NCBI RefSeq assembly: GCF_000401215.1
Contig: NZ_ASRV01000019.1
Coordinates: forward strand, 1-64,000
Direction of reading: 5' to 3'
Source of the DNA: Clostridium sartagoforme AAU1
GTDB taxonomy: Bacteria; Bacillota; Clostridia; Clostridiales; Clostridiaceae
DNA: 64,000 bases
Part shown: piece after piece, positions 1-7,104 of the stretch
Position numbering within the stretch: position 1 is the first letter of the stretch
How the letters are laid out: every line of letters starts with the position of its first letter
The notes under the pieces: model-generated
The model's database searches: none
Told to the model about the DNA's origin: nothing
Seen by the model: only the letters and a program-made list of their open reading frames with translations
Position numbers and translations under genes: made by a program

Positions 1-95
1 CTCTACAAGAGTTTCTAATGTAATATATTCTCTAGTAATTCTTATAGAATTACATCCTTAATTTTAAATTTTGCATTCTAAATTCTAAATTACTA
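1..95 (-). repeat. Interspersed AT-rich repeat, family A (copy 1)
   Basis: Read on the minus strand this begins with an AATTTAGAATTTAGAATGC-like end, continues to a perfect 8-bp hairpin (GTAATTCT at 35-42, AGAATTAC at 46-53), then a purine/AT tract containing GAATATATTAC. The same order of parts occurs at 3190-3362, 34697-34812 and 63244-63362. The outer end may lie outside the window. Confidence 0.6.
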
Positions 96-142
96 TGGCT
101 GTATCAAAACTATAAATTGGTTTTATACAGCCACTTTTCTTT
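96..142 (+). terminator. Rho-independent terminator
   Basis: Stem TGGCTGTA/TACAGCCA extended by AAAAC/GTTTT, followed by a T-rich stretch on the plus strand. It would end a plus-strand transcript from a gene to the left of the window. Confidence 0.7.
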
Positions 143-250
143 TGTAACAATGTTATTTTGTTATTTTATAAAAAAGTAATAATCAAAATTTGATATTAAC
201 ACCAATGTTACTTATAATGCTTTCAATAAAACAACAAAGGAGTGATTGTT

Positions 251-718
251 ATGAAAACAATAAATAATTATATACATTTTGATAAAAGTGATTCTAAAAT
301 TAATATAGATGATGTAGAATTTGAAAAGCCAAAATATTTTAATAGGGCTATCAAATGTTTCAGATACAATATTGAAAATCATCTTATAGAAAGGTATTGT
401 AGCAAATGTAAGAATTGGTATCCTTGCTTAGAGCCAAGTTTAGATACCTTATCATTCAATATAATTTCATCCGATTTCCACTTTCATGGTTTAGGATCTG
501 GATTTAAATCTACTTGTAATAACTGCGTCAATAATTCTAATAAAATAAAGGAAACTAGTAATAAAACTTGTACTGATTATTCAAATATTAATATTAAAAT
601 AAACCAAGATTTAAAAGACTACTGTTTCATTAAAAGTAGATTAGAAAGAAAAAATCTTACCGAATTTGTGACATGCATTTTAGAAGATTATAAAAATACT
701 AATCCCATCTCATTATAG
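251..718 (+). CDS. Small zinc-finger protein with a possible ribbon-helix-helix tail
   Basis: Encodes about 155 residues. The ATG at 251 is preferred over an in-frame GTG at 242 because AAAGGAG sits at the right distance before it. The N-terminal half has two CxxC pairs (CSKC and CNNC about 37 residues apart), the spacing expected of a zinc-ribbon or degenerate HNH-like fold. The last 45 residues (INIKINQDLKDYCF and following helices) resemble a ribbon-helix-helix DNA-binding unit. I do not recognise the family and cannot assign a target. A strong hairpin terminator follows directly, so it is probably monocistronic. A regulator or small phage-type protein is most likely. Confidence 0.7.
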   Translation: MKTINNYIHFDKSDSKINIDDVEFEKPKYFNRAIKCFRYNIENHLIERYCSKCKNWYPCLEPSLDTLSFNIISSDFHFHGLGSGFKSTCNNCVNNSNKIKETSNKTCTDYSNINIKINQDLKDYCFIKSRLERKNLTEFVTCILEDYKNTNPISL

Positions 719-723
719 TAAGA

Positions 724-772
724 GAAGACTTATGAACTGAAATAATCCTTCAATTCATAAGTCTTCTTTATT
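724..772 (+). terminator. Rho-independent terminator
   Basis: Perfect 13-bp stem (724-736 with 754-766) followed by TTTATTCT, just after the stop of the small zinc-finger gene. Confidence 0.85.
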
Positions 773-1100
773 CTATAATTCTTAAAATAAATTTATTATA
801 TTACATTCATACTCTATTTTATCCATTATACTTAACTAACACCAGTTAAATGGTTTCTCCCCCTTCTATGCTGGTTCTATAGCCTATAAAATTGATTCAA
901 GTATATAACAGGGCCTCTGCTGCATATATTCTTGTAAGTGTTACTTCTATAAGGAAATTGATTCTAAAATTGCTTTTTACTCTACAAAATAAAATTATTA
1001 TAAATTATAAGTATACTTATTCAAGGCAATTTAATTCATTCTATTATTTATAAAAAAGCAGAAAAATAATGTACCCATCTATATTACTTTATCAAAATAA
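773..1100. other. Intergenic stretch with an unexplained GC-richer patch
   Basis: No intact gene. The patch at about 838-960 is clearly richer in G+C than its surroundings. On the minus strand it reads as two short open pieces in different frames, one ending in AAEALLYT and one in NQHRRGRNHLTGVS, separated by stops, which looks like a decayed coding fragment. I cannot name the parent gene and cannot exclude a structured RNA. Confidence 0.35.
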
Positions 1101-1143
1101 AAAATAACAAACATGATTTATTATTTTTAATGTTTGTTATTTT
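1101..1143. terminator. Bidirectional terminator after the SIR2 gene
   Basis: Stem AAAATAACAAACAT with ATGTTTGTTATTTT flanked by A and T runs. On the minus strand it lies about 20 bp beyond the stop of the SIR2 gene. Confidence 0.75.
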
Positions 1144-1160
1144 AATAAAAGTTTTATATC

Positions 1161-3077
1161 TTATTTATATGTTATACTTAAATCTTTTGTATTACTTTTG
1201 ATTGTAGCAACATTATATTGACAACCATTATTAGTAACCTTATTAATACCTTCAATATAAATATTTTTCCCTTTCAATATAGGGACTCCCAAATTAATTT
1301 CTTCTCCAAATAAATTTATAATCTCTTCCGTTTCATTAATATCAAAATTTATTTCATCTAGTGCCATATCTTTTATAAAATCATAGTTAACTTTTACTTG
1401 TTCACACTTTATCTTATCTCCATTTTCACAATAGTTCCTTAAAAATTTCATATTATGTAAATCATCATATGTTATATTACCTACCTCTCCAAATGTAACT
1501 CCAAATTTCTTCTGAATCATTACCAATGTTGAAAATATATATTCATCCCTCTTTATTACTTTACTTAATTCACTATAATTTTCTTCATTATATGGCAATT
1601 CAAATTTCATAGAATAATCTTTCTTATTAAATAATTTTATATTTTCTCCATTCATCCATCTATTTAGAAATTTAAACTTCCTATTATTTTCCAAAAGTGT
1701 TTCTGCATATTTTATATTTATTTTAGTTCTTCCAACCTCATCTAATAAAAACTTTCCATTTCCAATATCTTTTAAATTTATTTCATATGATAATTTAAAG
1801 ATGCTACACGATATAACTGTCCTTATTAAATACTTCGATTTAAATCTTTTTAATGTAGCCTCTTCCATATTATCATCTTCTCCAAGAAACATATTAAATT
1901 TTTCTACTTCATCTGGATTTGGTGAAATATATAGTGTTGAACATTCATTATTTTCATTATTTATAGGTAAAATCTTTATTCCATTAAATGAATTATCAAT
2001 CATATCAACATACTTTCCTGATATCTCAAGAGATTCAAATGATTTTCCCTCTAATCTCTTATTTAATTCATTTATAATTTCTACGAATTTGTTTCTTTCT
2101 TCTTCATTCTCTACGTCTATATTTTGAAATTTCACATTTATTTTTGCTTCAATTTCTTTATCGCATTCTGATACTGATGCTAAGGATATTCCTCTATTGT
2201 CTATAACAAATTTTGTTCCTACACCTTCTCTCTTTAAAATATCTGATACAAGTTTATAATCAATTTTTCCTGATTCTACATCTTCACATAATGTATTTTT
2301 AATATCTTTTTCTAATTTATTAATAAATTGTTCTCCTGTCATATCAATATATGACACTTTCTTATTTTTTAAATCATCTATTTCCTCTGAAGGTAAGGAT
2401 GGTGCTATTACAAAATTTTCATTGGTGAAATCACCCAAATTATCTATTATATCAAATACCAACGAATCTACATTCTGGTCACCTAAGTCATAACCTATAA
2501 ACAACACTGTTTTCTGTGATAATATTGTTTTAATATGACTCCACATTATACTATAAATTTTATCTCTAAAAAAATTAGTATAATCTGTTCTTGTTATAAC
2601 TATATCATCCCTATTATCAAAATCAGAATGAATCTTATATATCTTAATCTTATCATTTCTTATGCTTGATATATCTGTATCTTTTCTTATTATTCTTACA
2701 TTAGATTTACCATAACCTACTTCTAATAACTCATCATAATTTGTAGTAATTATTGTATCTATTTGTGGTATATTGGTTAACTTCTTATGATATTTAACCA
2801 TACTCTCTGTTATTTCAACCCTAAATATATCTTCTAATATATTTATCAGGTCAGTTCTTTCACGTCTTAACTTAACAAACTTTTCTGCAAAATCAGGTAA
2901 TGAATTAATCCCTTCTAACCTCTTTAATTCTTGTTTAGTGCATTGCTTCTTTATTAACTCAATAGTTCCATTTCCTAATGGAAATCCTGCTACTTTCGAA
3001 AACCCTGCTCCTACCCATAGAACTACATTCTTATCCCTTACTTTTTTTAATAACCTTTGATATGCTTCATTCTCCAT
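1161..3077 (-). CDS. SIR2-like domain protein with an unrecognised C-terminal half; candidate stand-alone defence effector
   Basis: 638 residues. The start is the ATG at 3077 because GGGAGGAGAA lies 5-6 bases before it; an upstream in-frame ATG would sit on the ribosome site. Residues 1 to about 260 form a SIR2_2-type domain: GAGFS at 23-27 (NAD-binding), TTNYD at 111-115, the catalytic-type histidine H150 in KIHSD, and GYDLGD at 195-200. Canonical deacetylases have HG after the histidine and a zinc Cys4 module; both are absent, as in NADase-type SIR2 domains of antiphage proteins. The remaining 380 residues look alpha/beta, have no membrane segment and match no family I know. The gene is alone between two terminators in a repeat-rich accessory segment. 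NAD depletion on infection is inference. Confidence 0.75.
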   Translation of the reverse strand: MENEAYQRLLKKVRDKNVVLWVGAGFSKVAGFPLGNGTIELIKKQCTKQELKRLEGINSLPDFAEKFVKLRRERTDLINILEDIFRVEITESMVKYHKKLTNIPQIDTIITTNYDELLEVGYGKSNVRIIRKDTDISSIRNDKIKIYKIHSDFDNRDDIVITRTDYTNFFRDKIYSIMWSHIKTILSQKTVLFIGYDLGDQNVDSLVFDIIDNLGDFTNENFVIAPSLPSEEIDDLKNKKVSYIDMTGEQFINKLEKDIKNTLCEDVESGKIDYKLVSDILKREGVGTKFVIDNRGISLASVSECDKEIEAKINVKFQNIDVENEEERNKFVEIINELNKRLEGKSFESLEISGKYVDMIDNSFNGIKILPINNENNECSTLYISPNPDEVEKFNMFLGEDDNMEEATLKRFKSKYLIRTVISCSIFKLSYEINLKDIGNGKFLLDEVGRTKINIKYAETLLENNRKFKFLNRWMNGENIKLFNKKDYSMKFELPYNEENYSELSKVIKRDEYIFSTLVMIQKKFGVTFGEVGNITYDDLHNMKFLRNYCENGDKIKCEQVKVNYDFIKDMALDEINFDINETEEIINLFGEEINLGVPILKGKNIYIEGINKVTNNGCQYNVATIKSNTKDLSITYK

Positions 3078-3113
3078 AAATTCTCCTCCCATCATACTTA
3101 TAATTTTATTATA

Positions 3114-3142
3114 TAGAAAAAACTACCTATTAACTAGGTAGT
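3114..3142 (-). terminator. Rho-independent terminator (minus strand)
   Basis: Perfect 8-bp stem ACTACCTA/TAGGTAGT followed on the minus strand by TTTTTT. It ends minus-strand transcription arriving from the manC fragment and insulates the SIR2 gene. Confidence 0.75.
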
Positions 3143-3189
3143 CCTTATGTAATGTTATTATTTAATTTTGTAAACTAATCTATCCACTT

Positions 3190-3383
3190 CATCAATTTAG
3201 AATTTAAAATGCCAAATGTTTATCTAAATTTAAAATGCCAAATTAAAAATGTAAAATTAATGATGAAATTCTTTCAGAATTTCTTAAAATATATTTTTCC
3301 AAACTAGGCTTTGCCTAGTTTATTCCTCCATTTTCAATTTTTAATTTTAAATTTTTAATTATTAGACGACCAATGTCGTCTAA
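3190..3383 (+). repeat. Interspersed AT-rich repeat, family A (copy 2), inserted at the broken manC end
   Basis: Contains the family ends (AAATTAAAAATGTAAAATTA and a mirrored right end), the conserved-position hairpin GAAATTCT (3265-3272)/AGAATTTC (3276-3283), a second hairpin AAACTAGGC-TTT-GCCTAGTTT at 3301-3321, and a palindrome ATTAGACGAC-CAAT-GTCGTCTAAT at 3360-3383 that supplies the stop of the manC fragment. Confidence 0.65.
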
Positions 3384-3661
3384 TACGGGGTTTCTTTGTT
3401 TTGTGGTTCTGTAAAAATATTATTTGGATTTATATTGTGTAATTCACCTTTTATCTTGTCCTCATAATCTTTGTTAGTAACCACATAAATATTATCCTTC
3501 TTAATTAAAGGAGAAACTCTATCTACTGTATTTTGTAGAAAACTTTTGTTATTTATAACTTTTAAAAATTGTTTAGGCTTACTTGATCTCGATAAAGGAT
3601 AAAGTCTTGTACCTTTTCCCCCTGCTAATATTAGCCCGTATATCAATAACTTCAACTCCAT
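3380..3661 (-). pseudogene. N-terminal fragment of mannose-1-phosphate guanylyltransferase
   Basis: 93 codons remain of an enzyme that is normally about 350-450 residues. The reading YGLILAGGKGTRLYPLSRSS, followed by KPKQFL, is the nucleotide-binding signature of GDP-mannose/GDP-sugar pyrophosphorylases (ManC). The match stops at FTEPQNKET, where a full gene would continue with APA and the catalytic core. The break coincides with a repeat and a short perfect palindrome, so truncation by recombination or repeat insertion is likely. The first six residues before YGL are not typical and may also be rearranged. It should be non-functional. Confidence 0.8.
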
Positions 3662-3916
3662 GTAAATACTATATTACATCTTATGCTAGTTATTTTGTTT
3701 TGTGTATCTACATTATCTAACACGAATAAAATCCTGTGTATTTATTTCAAAACAATTTTTTTCACTTAACCACTATTATTTTGAAAGTATAATTTTTTTA
3801 TATAAGATTTCTCCAATGATTCTATAAATAATACACTTATTTTTAAAATTTCTATATGCTAAACTCAAAATAACGTTTACAAATATTGTCTAATTACTAT
3901 ATAAGGGGGATAAAAA

Positions 3917-6742
3917 ATGTTTTCTAAAAAATCAAAAACAGTAATAACTCTTACTCTTGCTTGTTCATTAACAATCGGATTAATTTCTTGTTCAAGTTCT
4001 TCTTCAGCTAGTAGAAATACTAACATTAAATATTCTATTACTGATGAAGCAGGTGAGGCTGCTGAATTAAAGATGATGAATATGCCAACATCACCTTACT
4101 GGTTCCCAAATCAACTTCTAGAATGGGATCCAGATACGGATGAAAATATTCAATTTAATAAGAGTTCTATTCCGCTTTCAAAAAGAGCTTCAAAAGATAG
4201 ATTAGAAGCTGTTAATTCAACTCAAAATAAAGACTTTAATGTTGTTGCTTTGTCAATAATGAATTCTAGTACAAGTGGTAACCCATCTCAAGGTTCAAAT
4301 AAGTTTGCTTCTAATACCTTTTCTTATTGGCAATATATAGATAAACTTGTTTATTGGGGTGGATCATCGGGAGAAGGAATAATAGTTCCTCCAGGTGCTG
4401 ATGTAATAGATTCTGCACACAAAAATGGTGTTCCTGTTCTTGGAACTATATTCTTCCCAATGGTACAGCATGGTGGAAAAGTTCAATGGTTAGATGAGTT
4501 TTTACAAAAAGACAGTAACGGAAACTTTCCTATGGCTGATAAGCTTATAGAAGTTTGTAAGACAATAGGATTCGATGGTTGGTTTATAAACGAAGAAACA
4601 GGATTAGCTGAAGGTGACAATGAGGATATATCTAAAGAATCTTCTAAAGTGAATCAAAAGCACGCTGAACTTATGCAAGAATTTATTAAAGTCTTTAAGG
4701 AAAAGGCTAAAGATGAATTACAAGTAATGTGGTACGATTCATTGACAAAAGACGGAAAAATGGATTGGCAAAATGCTTTAACTGATAAAAATGATTACTT
4801 CTTAATTGACAGTGATAAAGAAAAGGTTGCAGACAGTATGTTCTTAAACTTCTGGTGGACAAATAAGAAACTTGCAGAAAAACAACTTTTAAAGGCTTCT
4901 AATGAAAAAGCAAAACAAATTAAAATTAATCCTTATGATCTGTATGCTGGAATTGATCTTCAAGCAAATGGTACTTCTACTCCTATACGTTGGGATTTAT
5001 TCGAGGATGAAAACAAAATTCCATATACATCACTGGGACTATATTGCCCAAGTTGGACATATTATTCAGCTGGAAATATAGATGAATTCCATTCTAAGGA
5101 AAATAGATTATGGGTAAATGAATTTGGAAATCCATCAAAAGAAACCAAGGTTACAGGAACTGAATTTAAAGGAATATCGACATATTCTATAGAAAAGACA
5201 GCTATTACTTCATTACCTTTTAATACTAACTTTAATTTAGGTAACGGATACAACTTCTTTATTAATGGAGAAAAAGTATCTAAACTAGATTGGAATAATC
5301 GAAGTCTTGCAGATATAATGCCAACTTATAGATGGATAATTGATAACCAGGGATCAAATAATATTAAAGCTTCAATAGATTATGCAAATGCATATTATGG
5401 AGGTAATTCAATAAAACTAGCTGGTAATCTAAATTCAAATGAAGCTTCAGTAATAAAATTATTTAGCACTGATTTAACTTTAGAAAAAGGAAGTAAATTT
5501 ACAACTACAGCACAATCAAATTCTGAAGTTTCACTTGATTTAATACTAGAATTCTATGATGGAGATAATGAGGAAATTCAAGGTAAATCTAAAGTAGGAA
5601 ATAAATGGACTACTGTAGAGTATGATATATCTAAATTTAATGGAAAAGCTATAAAATCCATATCTTATAAGATTTCGAATAAAGATTCTATATCTAACTT
5701 AAGTCTTAACTTAGGTAATATTCAAATTACTGGCTCAAAAAAGATTAAACCTGTAGATGTTAAGAACGTTAATGTAGATAATGTAAGCTTTGAAGAAGAT
5801 AATATGTACGCAGGCGTTAAACTATCATTTGATGCCTCTAATAAGGAAAATATTAATAATTATGAAATATATAAAATAAATAGTGATAATACTAGAACAT
5901 TTTTAGGTGCCACACCAAATAATAAGTATTTTATAAATGCTCTTCCAAGAGATGAAAAATCTAATACTACTACCTTTGAAGTTATTGCTATAAATAAAAA
6001 TATGTCTGTTGGAAAATCAAACACAGTAAAAATGGAATGGCCTGATAATAGTATTCCAAAAGCTAATTTTAAAGCTTCAAAGACATTAGTGGCTCCAGGT
6101 GAAGAAATTCAATTTGAAAACTTAAGCTCTAAGGTAACTGAATCTGTTGAGTGGAAATTTGATGGTGCTACTACTGAATCAAGTACTGAAATGTCACCAA
6201 AAGTTAAATATGATAAAGAAGGTACTTATACAGTTACATTAACAGCTAAGAGTCAATCCGGTGAAGATGTTAAAGTAATGGATGGACTAATAACTGTTTC
6301 TAATGATGCTAAAGATAACTTTAAAAATCTTTCTTTAGCTAAGACTCCTGAAGCTTCCAGTTATGTAAATCCTAATGAGGCACCACCTTTTGCTTTTGAT
6401 GGGAAGCTAGATACTAAATGGTGTGCTGTTGGTACTCCACCACATAATATAACAGTTGATCTTGGCAGTGTAATGACTGTAAGTGAAGTTAGGATAGCAC
6501 ATGCTGAAGCAGGTAAAGAAAGCCCTGATATGAATACTTCAGACTACACTATAGAAGTTAGCGAAGATGGTAAGAACTTTACCGAAGTCATCTTAGTCAA
6601 GAAAAATAATAAAGCCAATACTGTAGATACCTTCAAGGTAACTAAAGCTAAATATGTAAGAATAAATGTAACAAAACCAACCCAAGGTTCAGACTCTGCT
6701 GTAAGACTTTACGAAATTGAAGTTTATGGCATAGAAAAATAA
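3917..6742 (+). CDS. Endo-beta-N-acetylglucosaminidase, GH85, lipoprotein
   Basis: 941 residues, ribosome site AAGGGGGA. The signal peptide ends in a lipobox LISC with the lipidated cysteine at position 25, so it should be anchored outside the membrane. Residues about 50-420 form the GH85 barrel; INEE places the catalytic-type Asn at 225 and the acid Glu at 227 (N-x-E). A galactose-binding-like beta region and a fibronectin-like stretch follow, then a PKD domain (about 710-795) and a C-terminal F5/8 type C (CBM32-like) module (about 805-941). GH85 enzymes cut the chitobiose core of N-glycans, so the likely substrate is host high-mannose or complex glycans. It has its own terminator and no sugar transporter beside it. 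Confidence 0.93.
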   Translation: MFSKKSKTVITLTLACSLTIGLISCSSSSSASRNTNIKYSITDEAGEAAELKMMNMPTSPYWFPNQLLEWDPDTDENIQFNKSSIPLSKRASKDRLEAVNSTQNKDFNVVALSIMNSSTSGNPSQGSNKFASNTFSYWQYIDKLVYWGGSSGEGIIVPPGADVIDSAHKNGVPVLGTIFFPMVQHGGKVQWLDEFLQKDSNGNFPMADKLIEVCKTIGFDGWFINEETGLAEGDNEDISKESSKVNQKHAELMQEFIKVFKEKAKDELQVMWYDSLTKDGKMDWQNALTDKNDYFLIDSDKEKVADSMFLNFWWTNKKLAEKQLLKASNEKAKQIKINPYDLYAGIDLQANGTSTPIRWDLFEDENKIPYTSLGLYCPSWTYYSAGNIDEFHSKENRLWVNEFGNPSKETKVTGTEFKGISTYSIEKTAITSLPFNTNFNLGNGYNFFINGEKVSKLDWNNRSLADIMPTYRWIIDNQGSNNIKASIDYANAYYGGNSIKLAGNLNSNEASVIKLFSTDLTLEKGSKFTTTAQSNSEVSLDLILEFYDGDNEEIQGKSKVGNKWTTVEYDISKFNGKAIKSISYKISNKDSISNLSLNLGNIQITGSKKIKPVDVKNVNVDNVSFEEDNMYAGVKLSFDASNKENINNYEIYKINSDNTRTFLGATPNNKYFINALPRDEKSNTTTFEVIAINKNMSVGKSNTVKMEWPDNSIPKANFKASKTLVAPGEEIQFENLSSKVTESVEWKFDGATTESSTEMSPKVKYDKEGTYTVTLTAKSQSGEDVKVMDGLITVSNDAKDNFKNLSLAKTPEASSYVNPNEAPPFAFDGKLDTKWCAVGTPPHNITVDLGSVMTVSEVRIAHAEAGKESPDMNTSDYTIEVSEDGKNFTEVILVKKNNKANTVDTFKVTKAKYVRINVTKPTQGSDSAVRLYEIEVYGIEK

Positions 6743-6776
6743 ATTCTATTATCTATTATAAATTAATATTTTTAAT

Positions 6777-6806
6777 AAAAGAGAACATATAAATGTTCTC
6801 TTTTTC
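6777..6806 (+). terminator. Rho-independent terminator of the GH85 gene
   Basis: Perfect 12-bp stem AAAAGAGAACAT/ATGTTCTCTTTT and T run, 35 bp after the stop. Confidence 0.85.
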
Positions 6807-6839
6807 ATTTTTTAATTTTTATTTAAAAAAATTTATATA

Positions 6840-6868
6840 TTGACATTTTTAAATAAAAATTTTATAAT
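6840..6868 (+). promoter_or_regulatory. Sigma-A promoter of the riboswitch-ATPase unit
   Basis: TTGACA at 6840-6845 and TATAAT at 6863-6868, a perfect consensus pair with a 17-bp spacer, about 25 bp before the riboswitch. Confidence 0.85.
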
Positions 6869-6892
6869 TATTTTATAATATAATATTTCCAT

Positions 6893-7022
6893 TAAGAGGG
6901 AGTAGTAAAAAATATAACATCAACATTCGCGGCCTTTTGGTCTGGTGTTATATACCATCTTGGTTACGAGACTTTTAATACAATTTTTAACACAGTGAAA
7001 ATTGTATTAAGAGTCTCTTTTT
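6893..7022 (+). promoter_or_regulatory. yybP-ykoY (Mn2+) riboswitch with intrinsic terminator
   Basis: Starts with the hallmark GAGGGAGTAG, has a central hairpin arm (TATAACATCAACATTCGCGG paired toward GGTGTTATATA), and the second hallmark loop TACCATCTTGGTTACGAGA. An expression platform follows: a 20-bp stem at 6968-7016 with one wobble pair and a T run. This family binds Mn2+ and switches terminator to antiterminator when the metal is abundant. It lies 80 bp before the P-type ATPase. Confidence 0.88.
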
Positions 7023-7104
7023 GTTTGTAGGCTCATATATTTCTAGGTTAATTTTTAAAATTAAAACACAAAATACTACTATTAAATAGTTTGGAGGAGT
7101 TATT

